This document shows positions 1 through 12,045 of a stretch of DNA of 64,000 bases, in pieces. Every line of letters begins with the position of its first letter. Position 1 is the stretch's first letter. Location of the stretch: positions 2,621,324 to 2,685,323 of the forward strand of contig BDGG01000001.1 in NCBI GenBank assembly GCA_001949185.1, written 5' to 3'. The stretch comes from Ramazzottius varieornatus. Its lineage: Eukaryota > Tardigrada > Eutardigrada > Parachela > Ramazzottiidae. The notes below the pieces were generated by a model that was given only the letters and a program-made list of their open reading frames with translations, was not told the origin of the DNA and searched no databases. The position numbers were made by a program, and so were the translations under genes.

Positions 1-2
1 CC

Positions 3-149
3 CGGTACATTAGTTCCCGTAAGACTTACCTTGATGACCGCAGGAAAGATAAGCTGGTAAAGGTGTACAAGGATGATCTTTCACAACTTACGGAACACTT
101 CCTGTGGAGACGGCGATGTGCCCACTTTTCCACGCCGAGGCACAACTAA
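3..149 (+). CDS. 3' end of an unidentified protein-coding gene (partial)
   Basis: A frame open from the window edge runs 48 codons to a TAA at 147-149. It is rich in Lys, Arg and Asp (for example RKTYLDDRRKDKL) and ends HFSTPRHN. The charged composition looks like a real terminal exon rather than noise, but there is no motif I recognise. The start and any upstream exons lie outside the window. It could also be a chance open frame. Confidence 0.3.
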   Translation, partial: RYISSRKTYLDDRRKDKLVKVYKDDLSQLTEHFLWRRRCAHFSTPRHN

Positions 150-673
150 CAAGCCACAACACCGCACCGCAACCCAAAACAAAATCTGCAATTCACCACA
201 AACGATGAGGCGAGACCTCTTTCATACCGACGAAACGCAACAGTAAAACATGTTGCAAGCTTGAGGTCGATCCTTAGTTCTGATTGCTTTTTAGCACCGG
301 CTCGCTTCAAGATGGGATACCGAGGCTTATACTATTAGACTCTGAAGCGAGATTTCCTCAAGAACAGTAAAATAAGTCCGTTCCACCTACACTGTGTTCA
401 TGCGCTTACGGGTGTACGTACAACCTGCATCTTAGTTGGATTGATTGGATGGGAAACGTCGTCTGCGAAAAATCCATCATTATTTTCCTGTGAACATTCT
501 TGATCGATCGATACCTCCTTACGTTACGCGGGTGGAGGATCCAGGAGGAAAGAGCAGATCTCTTACGGAACAGTCTGGCGGAGACGGCATGAGTGCATCT
601 TGCGGACACTATCCCTGAATCTTCTCCGGTTCTATTCTGAACAGACCAGCTTCTCCAGTGTCCCGAAATCACA
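150..673. other. Intergenic region upstream of the first V-ATPase gene
   Basis: No convincing coding sequence. It should contain the 3' UTR of the truncated first gene and the promoter and 5' UTR of the proteolipid gene starting at 674. The antisense open frame at 406-672 has no recognisable protein character. Confidence 0.5.
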
Positions 674-1655
674 ATGGCATCTGCCTCCCGAGCAATATGC
701 TACGTTCTCCTGCTATGGATAGCCATCATTGTCGTTCTCGGCAAGTTTACTCGTCCTGTATTTTGAACACATCACAATAGTTCTGTATTCCAGGTGTATA
801 CTACTGCCTATCCGGACAGGGATGGCGGATAGACTTCGGCTGGTACGTTCGCACCTTTCATCTTATGATTGTTTGATCCATGCACCAACTTCGACATCAT
901 GTGATTAGGTTCCTAGAGTCCCTTAGCCCGTTCATATGGGCATGCACGGGAGCAGCAGCGTCCATCTCGCTTTCCGTAGTGGGGGCCGCCTGGTAAGGCA
1001 GAGATAAGAAGTCGCACATATGATTTGGAATATTACAATTCGGAAGATCGATGATGTGTATTTGTGATCTTTTTCTTACAGGGGCATCTTCACCACGGGC
1101 TCTTCCATCCTTGGCGCGGGCGTGAAAGCACCACGAATCAAGACCAAAAACTTGGTCAGCATCATCTTCTGCGAAGCTGTTGCGATCTACGGAATCATCA
1201 TAGCTATCGTCATTGCAAATCTAATCGAGGTTTGTAGCAACAGCGAAGAACTGAAAGAAGGTAACCTCATGCTTTTCCTACGGTAATTTCTTCGTGCTGT
1301 AGGACTTTAACTACGACCGGATATCGCCGAACGGATATAGGCAGACAGTCTTCTCGGGATACGCTCTCTTCGGAGCTGGACTGACGGTGGGCTTCTGCAA
1401 CTTCTTCTGTGGTATAGCCGTGGGTATTGTCGGGTCCGGTGCTGCGTTAGCCGACGCCCAGAATGGATCGCTCTTCGTCAAGATTCTCATCGTCGAGATT
1501 TTCGCATCTGCCATCGGTCTTTTCGGAGTCATCGTGAGCATCATTCAGGTGAAATTCTCGTTCAATGCCAATCATCACATCGGAGAATCGTAGTTTCATC
1601 GTTGCCGCTTTCTTCCTTGTAGGTTTCCGCAGTGAGAATGGGAGAGAAATCCTAA
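674..1655 (+). CDS. ATP6V0B: V-type proton ATPase 21 kDa proteolipid, subunit c'' (copy A)
   Basis: Subunit c'' of the membrane V0 rotor that carries protons across endomembranes. Six exons fit: 674-740, 794-842, 909-992, 1082-1229, 1303-1548, 1623-1655 (208 aa; the human protein is about 205 aa). The sequence shows four or five hydrophobic helices, the [12 protein letters not shown] segment, [13 protein letters not shown] followed by CEAVAIYG holding the proton-binding Glu, and the second proteolipid repeat [20 protein letters not shown]...[12 protein letters not shown]. The C-terminus reads VRMGEKS, like the human KMGD end. Intron 1 uses a GC donor (GCAAGT) at 741. The start was chosen because the first hydrophobic helix follows it directly. 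A paralogue with the same exon phases follows about 500 bp downstream. Confidence 0.93.
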
Positions 1656-2162
1656 AAGAATCTCCAACATTGGAATCTCCAAGTACTCTTACTCTTTTCT
1701 CTTTGATACATATCTCACACTGTTTCGCTTGGTAATCTCTTCTCTGACTTGTCTTGCTATCCTTCTCACATTCCCTGAAGAAATGCGGATCGCTGTACAT
1801 GCTATGGTAGTCAACGACCGGCTCTTCCACGTTAGTCAGATTTTCAAGTTCTTGTTTTAACAAATTGACGCCTGTGTTTCGTAGTGATGTTTTTAGTTTC
1901 TGAAAGGTACGGACGATAACTTATTGTATTGCAAAGCTGGTGTGATGGTCCGTGTGGGTACGTGACTCTAAAATTAATTAGTAAACCGAACACTTTGCTA
2001 TCGATGATTTGGATAGGATTTTGCAAGATTAGATAGGACCACACCGAGGTTCGCCATTCAACACCCACAGTCATACCGTACAACTACCAGGTCAAATACG
2101 CTCTGTGTAATTTTACTGGACATTCTTGGAGACTCTGAGTTCAACGAGACACTCGAGACGTC
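1656..2162. other. Spacer between the two V-ATPase c'' genes
   Basis: About 500 bp separating the tandem paralogues. It must hold the 3' UTR of copy A and the promoter of copy B. No further coding sequence or repeat was recognised. Confidence 0.5.
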
Positions 2163-3242
2163 ATGGGTTATGGAGCTCCTCTGGGCTACTTCTCGTTCTT
2201 GTGGACTGGAATAGTGGTCGCTCTTGGTTGGTCATCGCAGATGAAAATTGCCGCATCATCATTACGGATGAAGGATTCTTATTGAAAAGTCTTGCTTCAC
2301 TTTCAGGTTTATACTACGTTTTGTCGGGCCAAGCATGGCGAATAGATATTGGATGGTACGTAAGTCTCTTCCCCGATGATGTTACTTTTTATGTAACGAG
2401 CATTGTAGGAGCGTCTTAGCCTATATATGCTACCGCAGGTTCCTGACATCCATTAATCCATACATGTGGGCCAGCCTAGGAAACGCATTATCCATAGGTC
2501 TTTCGGTGGTCGGTGCAGCATGGTGAGTCCATAAACTATAGACTTTACACTGCGTATGATCTTTCACTGAACTGGGATGAAGTTCGAAGAACTCAACTAC
2601 AGTGGGGTTACAGTACTGTGTTGCACTTTCTCATTCCAGGGGTATGTCGATCAGTGGTGTTTCCATAATCGGCGGTGGCGTCAAGGCTCCTCGAATAAAG
2701 ACCAAAAATTTAATCAGCATCATTCTCTGCGAAGCAGTTGCAATTTACGGGCTTATTATTGCCATCGTCATCTCAGGAGCTATACAGGTAATAAGAGCTC
2801 GGCGACTACCACGCAGTTGGAAGAGTCAACACTTGCCGTCTTGCTACGTGCTATCTTCCTCCTCCACTCAACTGTTTCGTTCGGCGTCGAGTATTTCGTG
2901 CATTCTTTCAGCATACCGACGATACTCTGTTGTCTCTGAACCAAATTGCCGCGAACTACAAGGCCGGATATGCCCTTTTTGCTGGCGGGATAACAGTCGG
3001 GATGTGCAACCTCATATGCGGCATCACCGTCGGGATCGTAGGATCTGGAGCCGCGCTGGCCGACGCGCAAAGCGGTTCCTTGTTCGTCAAGATTCTGATC
3101 GTGGAAATCTTTGCCTCGGCTATTGGACTATTCGGCCTAATCGTCGCCATCATTCAGGTACCATTCACCGAGGTTCGCCAAATCAGAAACTCTTGCGTGA
3201 AGAGTTCTTCTGTTGTAGATAAGCGGACAAAGGATTCAATAG
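2163..3242 (+). CDS. ATP6V0B: V-type proton ATPase 21 kDa proteolipid, subunit c'' (copy B)
   Basis: Tandem paralogue of the preceding gene. Exons 2163-2226, 2307-2355, 2439-2522, 2640-2787, 2912-3157, 3219-3242 (204 aa). Exons 2-5 have exactly the same lengths as in copy A (49, 84, 148, 246 nt) and the same phases, so the genes arose by duplication. The proton-binding segment CEAVAIYG and the [20 protein letters not shown] repeat are intact. Differences cluster in the N-terminus, the loop before helix 4 ([16 protein letters not shown] here) and the C-terminal tail (ISGQRIQ here, [10 protein letters not shown] in copy A). Intron 1 has an ordinary GT donor. If the last intron is retained, the frame instead runs on to 3247 with a different tail. 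Confidence 0.9.
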
Positions 3243-4130
3243 CATAGGAAGAACTCAAAACCGGATCCGGAAGTAACTGTCACATGTGTTATCGGATGTA
3301 TTTATTCTTCGACGTAGACAGATTGATAAAACAAAAAGAACAAGAAATATATAACAATCTTTACAAAACTCTGTTCACTAGTAGGCGATCGCCCCAGCAG
3401 TAGGCGCGCACTCCTAAACCAACAATAGCCTTTTCCTCTCTCCTCGAACACCAGGCACCGTAATCAAGATACAGTACTGCAAGTCACCGCTCCGTGCACC
3501 GGTTCCATACAAAACCGGGGCTCTCCGTAGAAAACAAACCGGCTGGCAGTCCACATTCCATCATCATCAAAAGAGCACAGCGAAAAAGAAAATTAAAAAT
3601 CATTCCGTAAGAAAAAACACCACAGGTCAAAGGTTGGATGGACAACGTAATGAGAGAAGAACGTTACAGTAAGTGAAGCTAAAGGCTAAAAAATTGACCG
3701 GTGATCTTCGTCCACTCGGGAACTCTGTGATTATCTTCTTCTGCGAAAAAGACGTTTGCTGTTGGAGGAAAATGGTGGAAAGTCCGAACAATCCTGAAGC
3801 GAAGGCGAGAAGAGGTACGATCACGAGGAGAAATAAATCCGTTTAGACCTTTTATCCGGGATGAAGCTCAAGCGGGGGAAAACGAAGAGAACGACAGCTG
3901 ATGGTGGTCCTTGCTCCTACTGGGAACTCGAAGGGTCGTTCGCTAAAAACATTGCGATTGTTTCGATAAATACCTCAATTTCATAATATGGGAGCTGGAC
4001 AGACGAACTTGACGCAATCGTTGCCCAAAGTGACGACAATTCCGATGCTGTTAGCGAAAAGTGTGCGCCACTTCGAATATCGATCTCGTCAAATTTCTTT
4101 GTCGAAATCTTTTTTTCGACATTTCAAAAT
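3243..4130. other. 3' UTR region between V-ATPase copy B and muscleblind (convergent)
   Basis: No coding sequence recognised. The two genes end towards each other, so this block should hold both 3' UTRs. An antisense AATAAA (TTTATT at about 3300) could serve muscleblind, which would give it a long 3' UTR of roughly 0.8 kb. Long 3' UTRs are usual for this gene family. Confidence 0.4.
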
Positions 4131-7100
4131 TCATGTTTTAGTTCTGTGTGAATTTACGAGCTTACAGTCTTCTGGCTCTTCTTGTTGATGTCCAGCCCCC
4201 GGAACGTTCGGCTGATTGGGATCCCCCAAATGGACCGGAGGACTCTGGGACATCCCATGCTGACCGGAGAGGGAGTGGGGGTTATAGGTAGCGTAGGCGG
4301 CGTGTTGTTGTGATTGGTGAGCCTGCTGCATGGATAGGTTCTGCTGGAAACTGGACAGTAACTGGCCGTACATGGCTTGTTGTACGAGCGATTGCTGATG
4401 ATGTTGATGCTGTTGCTGGAGGAGAGCGAGAGAAGGACCCGAAAGAGCTGAGGGTGACATAGTTTGTCGTTTCACAGATGGTGCGAGACCATGAAAGACC
4501 TACAGAAAACAAAACCTAAAAGCCTATTCTCAATGTATCCCCCTCATAACCAGAAAAAGAAAGCCCAAACGAAAAGACGGAAACAAGGACAGGACAGCGG
4601 AAAGGGGGAAAAAGTGTGTTCGGACAAACCAGCTCAGAATCCTGCTCAAAGGAGGCCTTCCTCTTGAGGCTCCCCGTTTGTTGTTGCGCAGCGGCGGCTT
4701 GTGCCTGTGCAGCAGCTTGCGCAAAGGAGACAGACAACGATTGCAAGGCCATGGGACTTAGGGACGGAGGCATAGCAGCGCTAGCGGATTGCTCGGACGA
4801 TTGCGCGTAAAGAGAGGACAAACCCTGGACCTGCTGCGCCGCAGCCAAGAGTTGGTTCATTGCGCTAGCGACAGCCTGTTTCTGTTGCAGCAAAGCAGCA
4901 GCAGCGCGGAAAGGAGAAGTGGCGGCAGCAGCTGCTTGAGCTACCAAGGAATTGTAATCACTGGTAGCAGCAGCTTGACCCACGGGAAGAGTCGCCCCCA
5001 CAGCCTGAGCAACCACAGTCGCCACACCGGTACTACCGCCACTGTCGATACCAGCCTAGAATTTAGGGGAAGAAAACAGGAGAGCGTAAGCAAAAGTGCA
5101 TACGAGCACCAATAGGTAATGCTGCATACCTGGAGGCGATACAAATTAGTAAGTAATCAAAAGTCATGCGATGTGTTAGCGGTAATTACAAAAAGTACTG
5201 GGGACGACACGTTGGTAAGCTTTACATTCCAGCGGAAACACCAGCGAACTTCCGTTGCTGTTTCTCTAGTTATTTTTCGGTCATCGGCATATAGTTTAGA
5301 TTTGTCAGCCTCGAAGGCGTTCATGCTTCTTTAGCTAGCATGATTTGTGCCATGCCTTGGACTTACCGATGTGTTCACAGATTGGCGAGATTTGAGTTGC
5401 TGCATAAGGTGGGCAGGAGGGTGGAAGTATCGACATCTGGAAGAATAGAAAACTAAGTTCGGTTAAAGTCGGTGGTTTCACTAACCGAAAGATAGCCGAA
5501 GGTTGGGCTGATTAGACTCACGTTTCACGACCGCATTTCCCTGCAAACAGAAACCCAATTAGTAGGTGAACACGGTAATAACGTATCATTATGCTCAGCA
5601 TACCTTTGAGGGAGTCCATGCAGACGATAACCATGTTATCAGTAACTTGCACATGTTCCGACGGATGTGCATAACGGCACTCTTGTTCGCTCCGTCGACA
5701 GGTGCCCCGCGAGAATTCGCGACACACTTCCAATCTGTCCATACGCCCTTTGCCGCCACCAGAGCCTCCACCACCATGCTGCTGATGCAGTAGGTTAGCG
5801 CTGCCCATGGGCGACATCATCCCGAGAGAACTGGAGGACTCGGCTAGGCTATGTGACGAACCGGAAGGACCAGGACTCGAACTGGACATGTACGACGAAC
5901 CCGAGCTCAAGTACGGACTGCTAACCATTCCCGTCGTTGGATAGTACGCATTCAGCAGAGGCATTTGCTGCAGAAAGGAAACCCAGTCAGATCGCAATCC
6001 GAAACTTCAGTCCGAACTCGAGCCAGAAACCCACTTGCAGGCAAAAACACTACCCTTCGAGCACCTGCATACCCCTAACCCACAATCTTAGCATTACCAG
6101 CACGTATGCAGGTACATGATGCGTAACAAGTTTAGCTTAACGTAAGCACCTGCATATCCCACATCACCGTTTGCACGAGGTCAGTAAGTATGCAGGTACA
6201 TGGCATGCGATAAAATTTGTTGTTAGACTTCCCGAAAGCTTCTAGAAAATCTTTACCTGCATCTGAAGTTGCGCTTGCAGTTGTACGGGTTGCTGCTGTT
6301 GATGCTGCATCTGCATTTGCTGCACCATGATATTTTTCATGGCCAGATGGTTGCGGCCATTGATCAAGAGCTGGTCTTTCAGATGCTGCGGTGGATGGTA
6401 GAACTTGCATGGTGGATTGTCCCGTGTACAGCGACTCTGCAAAGAGAAAAGCACTCTATAAAAAAAGCCATCCCTAGGCCTGTAATTTCGCCTCGGAGCG
6501 ACCTACATCTGTCACGATATAATGGATTTAAAGGAAAGATTTGTATGTGTCTGCGTTGGGTGTATCATGACCGAGAATATTTAAACCGACACTGTATTTA
6601 ATCACCATGTGTATTAGGATCTTCCATATCGACCCGTTCTCTATCAAGCACTTTACGGTCGTTAAATTGCTGTCAATAAAACAATGTACCCCCTTCGACC
6701 TTGCGGAAAAGTCTCAAGGCCGACATGAGCAGGTCATCTAACAGACAAGCGGAAACGCAACGCGCGTCTAGACGGCTTACAGGTAGACACACTCACTGAT
6801 AATCCTGTTACCCCAATACCTTCAATTTCCCTTTGTCAGCGTCTTTCTCAAAAACACACCAAAAAATGTCTGAAAGGCCGCAGCAGAGGTTCTTACAACT
6901 TCACGCTGACGACCAACATTTACGAAATTTGAGACTATCAGTCTGAAAAGTATAAAATCTTCGCTGCGTCTCTTCGAGTTTCTGCTGTAATCGCATTGTG
7001 ATACTCCACACGACGCTCTTGAGCAGCTTGGGGTCTCGAAAGACCGTCACTTTGTGGTCCAGACAGACAGTTCAAACAACGTCACTGCACCAGCGGAAAT

Positions 7101-7533
7101 GTACAGTCACGTAGTACGAACGCCACGCAAAGCTATCTTCTAATCTGATATTTACATAACGGAAGAGCAGCAAATTACGCAGAAGTTAGAAACACTTTAG
7201 CCCTCTTCTTCACACCCGACTTCTCCTTTCGGGGTTACAGTTCACAAAAAGAATGCCCACCTTGATGGAATCGTAGCAGGCCGTGACGCGGCCATTCTGG
7301 ATTTCTACATGGGGTGGTGGATGGGCAAACTTGCATTCCTCATCAGACCTCGTGCATTTGTTTCTTTGCGCTTCCCGACATACCTAAAGATAGACTTATT
7401 TATGCCACGCGATCACAGGACAAGTCTAATTATACTTCTCATGAGTAACGGACGGTGTGATACGAAAGGTTCTCACCTCAAGCTGCAACCATCTCGAATC
7501 TTTCATATGCGTTGGAATATTGACATTAGCCAT
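4131..7533 (-). CDS. mbl: Muscleblind-like CCCH zinc-finger splicing regulator
   Basis: RNA-binding regulator of alternative splicing. Exons in transcript order: 7477-7533, 7261-7383, 6257-6436, 5604-5967, 5522-5540, 5367-5436, 4630-5055, 4131-4499 (535 aa). It starts MANVN and ends exon 1 with KDSRWLQLE, as in insect muscleblind. Four C-x7-C-x4/6-C-x3-H fingers are complete: about residues 21-40, 55-74, 202-221 and 236-253. Finger 4 is completed only by a 19-nt microexon (5522-5540). The linker between pairs is Gln- then Ser/Gly-rich. The C-terminal half is Ala/Gln-rich with a basic LKRKASFE segment that may act in nuclear import. The family is known to regulate itself by alternative exons. 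A non-coding 5' exon with donor at 7701 is likely. Confidence 0.95.
5522..5540 (-). other. mbl: 19-nt muscleblind microexon completing zinc finger 4
   Basis: Flanked by an acceptor reading ctgtttgcag and a donor gtgagtctaa on the minus strand. Joined to its neighbours it keeps phase (364 + 19 + 70 nt = 151 codons) and supplies the residues KCGRE, including the second Cys of finger 4. Without it the frame is lost and the finger is incomplete. Confidence 0.88.
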
Positions 7534-7701
7534 AGCAGTGCAACCCGCAATGATTTAGCCAATACAGAGAGCAGGAGAGGAGTAAAGCTTCCTTCCAAAA
7601 AGCGCAGCGACAGCTGTTTCTATTGGTGGAAGTGCTGGAAAAGAAGAGTTCCACAACCATAAATATATCTCGAACGCGACTTTCCGAATCGAGGAACTTA
7701 C

Positions 7702-9094
7702 CTTTGCATGCAGACTGCGAGGAAGTCAAGTCGACGTAAGGAAACAAAAGACGAAGCTGTGAGTAGCTAGTCGATTTGCAGCAACGACGAGGCGGGACCC
7801 GATACCATGACATTCCATGGAGAAATGTCCGGACTGATCGCCAGGCTGATTGCCCCTTCAAAAGAAAGGAAAAACAATCGGTTAGTCAACCATTAAACGA
7901 TACTATCAAAGAATACCATGGTTTCTAGTTCTGGCGACTCTATCGCCGTGACACAGATAACTGAGCGAGACGGCACATATATGGACGCTGTCAAACGGAA
8001 ATCAGAGATGTCTGAAACACTGATGCACAACTGGTTTGAGAAGCTCATTAGGGAAGAATTACTTCACTCCGTCCCTGAAAAGTACCTTAAACAGTCTCTA
8101 ATAGACCTTAACCTACCTGGCAATCGGCAGAACTTCTCTCCTAGCCTTGCAATCGCGATGGCCAGGAGAGCAGACTTTACAGTAGATGTCCACCAGGGAC
8201 GAGCGACGAAATTCAGCCGTTCCTTGCGTTAGGGATAATTAACCCCAATCCAGCATTAGGTCTGATTTGCCTATGAACAGAAGCATAAGTAATTTTGCAA
8301 GGTGGGTAACCTGCAACAAGGAGGAAGCACCAGTAACGGCAGAGGGAACACCTAGCTTACCTGATGGTAGGGTAGAATGATGTCAAAAAATCCGAAATGC
8401 GTCCCGATCCCTGAGTGTTCCAGTCGCTTCATCGTCGCATAAAGTGTTAGGCGAACCGTCAGACGGAAAGCATCAGTGGATTCTCTATAGGTGTCTATTA
8501 CAGAATAACTATGAATATTGATAAGAAACACAAAGAAAAATAAATCGTCCTTCCGTAGCACCTTACGGAACTTCAAACCAGATCTTGTTTGTCTGGCAAA
8601 GAACTGTGCCCTTGAGTGAGCGGAGGCGGAGCAACCACAGCTAACGAATAACAAACTCCAGTAGAAAAATATGACCACTCACACAGTTTCTAATCGCACT
8701 TCCGGTGACGCCACACCTACTGTTTAGTCTTGTACCGAGCGAACTCTTCGCGGTCGCAAGGGCCGGAAATGCGCGACGGGAACCCGCGAAAAGTCCGCTC
8801 CCATCCTTCGATTCCCCATACGTACACCAAGGAATAAGCCGACATCATGCATAAAGATTGTAAAGATTGTTCTGTAGTTCCATATGCAGACACCACACTG
8901 CCCGCTCGCTTGACATACATCAACTTCAGTAAGAAGCTATTAAAACGTTTCTCAAAATTGTCGCAGCATATGAACCTATGTACACCACGCCACAAAACTA
9001 GAAATAAAGCTTTCCTAAAGAAAACGCTGCGTCAGTACTGTAGGAAACACAAACGGGCAGATATAACAATCTCCGTGGTTTCCGGAGGTCCACC
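7702..9094. other. Region between muscleblind and ATG4
   Basis: A probable 5' UTR exon of muscleblind ends at 7702 (minus strand, donor gtaagttcc). An open frame of 104 codons on the plus strand at 7918-8232 has plausible protein composition (for example MHNWFEKLIREELL) but no family and no visible splice partners. Minus-strand frames at 8352-8678 and 8717-8995 likewise match nothing. The last few hundred bases should be the ATG4 3' UTR. Confidence 0.3.
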
Positions 9095-10886
9095 TTAGCC
9101 CAACAGTTCGTAGTCGGAGTCAGAATCCGAGCCATGCTCTGTTGTCTGCTGTTGCCTATTCTTTGCGTTGAAAGCTACGGGAGGATCAAAAAGCTGTCCC
9201 TGCGATGTAGACGACTTTGTGGTCTTGCCACTGTCTGCCGAAGCATTCCATCCCGTTGGACACTTCTCACAGAGCTCGAACAGCATGGGCTGCTTGTCCA
9301 ATACGCAGACGCGAAGACTCTTGCACAAATTCCGGAAATCTGATTCGGTGTGACAGTAAAAGCCTTCAAACAGACAAAGCTGGGCAATGCATCCAAGAGA
9401 AAGACTGACTTATAACGAACGAATTAATATGCGTGACTTTATCAGAGGTGAGGGAACTCGCACTGACCTAGCGCCATCGACGGATCTATCGCCGAGAAGT
9501 CCATCCTCCACACCGTACTGCTGTGGTAGCTTTCGTCAGGCAGACTTTGCGTAGCTTTCAGAACTTCTTTCATCTCCATTTGACTTGTGAAATTCAGAAC
9601 AGGTGCGGGTTGAGTCTTGTGAGGGTCGAGGTACAACAGTTGATTGTCTGCAACATGAAGAACATCGTGTTATGTTGGACTAGTTTTGCTTTGATGCTCC
9701 TATATCCACATAGATGCTGCAGCACTCACCGACAAAACCGATGAAGTAATATGCATGGTTAGGCTTTCCCCCTATTATGCCCACTGATTCCCTCAGCGAC
9801 AAGCAGCTCTTCAGGGCGGAAAGGTATGCTGAATTCATTTCCGTCAGCCCCAACCTGCGAAAGAGAAACCATGCGTTACTTTCGAGACAATGGGAAACGG
9901 CACCAGCTGCAGCTCAGTTCGGATTGGTCCAGAAATCGCTTACCGCAGTGGAATAAACAGCAGCAGAGGTGTCCAGAATCCGTTGTGCGTTTTGCAAACT
10001 TTGTCCACCTACAAACACAACCGATTGATCTCCCAGGCCTTCAACAAAGCCGAACCTTCCTTTCTAGGTGTTACCTCTTCAATGATCAGCAGATTGTCCA
10101 TGGCAATATGCAGCGACAGCCGGTCGCTAATTTCATCGAAGTTGGAAAGTTTCTTGAGTACTTGAGCCACCGTGTTAGGACCAAACCACTCGCCTATCTT
10201 CTTTCCTTCCTTTTCCCCCATCAAGGCGATCTGGTGGACACTGTAACAGGCTCTCTTATGATCCAGGAACCTCGACAGTATAGCGTTGTATTCTTCGCTT
10301 CGATTCGCCCTTTCATCCCATCGGAAGTCTCGACCGAGTGACTGAACCAACAGAGCTTGAGCAAGAATCATCTGTCCGCATCTATATAACGAATACACTA
10401 TATAACTGAGGAACGCTCTTGCATTCATCACAAACAGAGCCGAGTACCTGAGCATGCAACCCCATCCAGTGTCCATAGTAGGTCCGTGGGTGCTGATAGG
10501 AGGAAAGCCTCTACGGTATGTGAACCAGAACTTTGTTTTGACCTACGGGAGTACATAACAGTATGTTAGCCACTCTAAATTCCATCCTACATACGCCATA
10601 CCACAAAACCCCGTTCGACGCTGACTGCCGCTCCAAATGGTCACTTACATCGGACTTTATCTCTTCGAGATCATCAGTGGAGCTGTATGCTTTGCCTGCA
10701 GCCACATATAGAAAGTTAGTGAGGAGCAAGCTTCCATAAGCATGATTACGCAGATTATCATATACGCAGGGTTTCCAGTGTGTGTGCGCTCTTACCTAGG
10801 ATCCAGACAGGTCCCGTGGATTCGGGTAGGTTGAATACAATGTCGTCGTTCCCGTAGAAGTCGTAGTTCGAGAAGCTTACGTCCAT
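9095..10886 (-). CDS. ATG4: Autophagy cysteine protease ATG4
   Basis: Cytosolic C54-family peptidase that trims and delipidates ATG8 proteins. Exons in transcript order: 10796-10886, 10649-10695, 10448-10542, 10075-10381, 9944-10008, 9730-9854, 9468-9647, 9095-9363 (392 aa; human ATG4B has 393). The catalytic triad is visible: Cys75 in DTGWGCMLR, and Asp251 and His253 in YLDPHKTQ. Other family marks are FWFTYRRGFPPI, AMDNLLIIEE, IGGKPNHAYYFIGFV and FSAIDPSMALG. The C-terminus ends in an acidic run followed by YELLG, which fits an ATG8-interacting (LIR) motif as in vertebrate ATG4A/B. All eight exons keep phase. The start MDVSFSNYDF was chosen as the only Met in frame before the conserved PVWILGKAY. 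Confidence 0.95.
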
Positions 10887-11565
10887 TCCTTTGAAGATTA
10901 GATAACCTGGTCGCGCAACACTCTTCACTCTCTCAACTGGCGCACCTTGTTCGAATCGTGTTCCACATCTGCTGGGCTATCGACTTGGAGACGCCGTCGG
11001 AAGGCAATTAAAGACGATCCTTACGATGAAGATCCTTTTTATCCCATAATACTACAGATAATCCCGTGAGAAGCAACAAGCTGGTCCAGAATTTCGATTA
11101 TGCACAAAGGTTCGAACTTCCTAATGAAAATGAAACCAAAACAACGAACAACTCGCGTGACCACTTGACTTCAGTCATGACTACGTAACAGCCTATCAGA
11201 TTCTTGGTGATGTCATGTCTGCCCCGGGAGTATTTACTTCTCAGTTTTCACCCCGGTAAACGGGGGGCTCAAGAATCAAGATCCCGTTTACGTAACGTCC
11301 ACATCGAATTGGAATTATTGGTATCAGATTTACGTCATCTCAGTAGCGACCTTATGTTTCTTATGAAAGTCCAGGTAGGCTTTCTGCTGTTCATTATTTA
11401 GCTCCGCATGGTCGATCTTGTCCTGCGCAAGTTTGCGAAGGAAAGTCTATAAGTCAGAGAAGAGACCATAAATTTTGAATTGTTTTGATTACAGGAGAAC
11501 ATGAGTTAGAAGCTAGTTCGCGGCGTAATGCAGCGCCTGAGTCCAGGAACGTTTTCGGAATAATG

Positions 11566-12045
11566 TCATAATGTCCTGCCTTTATTACACATGTAAGTGA
11601 CGTCCAGGATCTTCTGCCGGTTGACCAATGTCCGACAGTAGCTTGGAGGAAGATTCAGCCGACTGACATTGACCGTCCCCGCGGAGTCGATCTCTGCTGG
11701 AAAGAAACTGAGGGAGCTCGGTATCGGTATCTCGCATGATGGTTTCTTGTCGCATAATATCCTCATTTGACTAAGCATATCGCGTCTGCATCCCTTCAGG
11801 CTTCCTGCGGAACTGAACGTAGCATCCACATACAACAGCGCGGACTTTATCGTAACCAGGTGGAAAGATTCGGTAACATTGGCCGATGAGACGCAGGAAC
11901 CTCCGCAGGCAACGTATCCCGGGTCGTCGCCGAAAATACTGACAGTTCCAATAGTCCGACTGTCAGTTTGTGAAAGACGACAGAGGAACATCCCGACAAC
12001 GAGTAAGTTTCTCAGAAACCTGTGTGTTTTCGGCATAACATCCAA
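11566..12045 (-). CDS. Small secreted SUEL/rhamnose-binding-lectin-like protein
   Basis: Single open exon of 159 aa. An N-terminal hydrophobic stretch (LLVVGMFLC) fits a signal peptide; a second in-frame Met at 12036 could be the true start. The mature part has the spacing of the SUEL (galactose/rhamnose-binding lectin) fold: TIKSALLYVD near the start, a central CRRD...ILCDKKPSC block, and a closing YC...ILDVTYMC. It is divergent, so sugar binding is not assured. It lies head to head with another gene of the same kind at 12478, with about 430 bp between their starts, which suggests shared control. Confidence 0.6.
   Translation of the reverse strand: MDVMPKTHRFLRNLLVVGMFLCRLSQTDSRTIGTVSIFGDDPGYVACGGSCVSSANVTESFHLVTIKSALLYVDATFSSAGSLKGCRRDMLSQMRILCDKKPSCEIPIPSSLSFFPAEIDSAGTVNVSRLNLPPSYCRTLVNRQKILDVTYMCNKGRTL

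Noticed and set aside
7918-8232. 104-codon plus-strand open frame within the muscleblind upstream region
   Set aside because: Composition is plausible, but there is no family match, no clear promoter or splice context, and no conserved motif. Open frames of this length occur by chance at this GC content.
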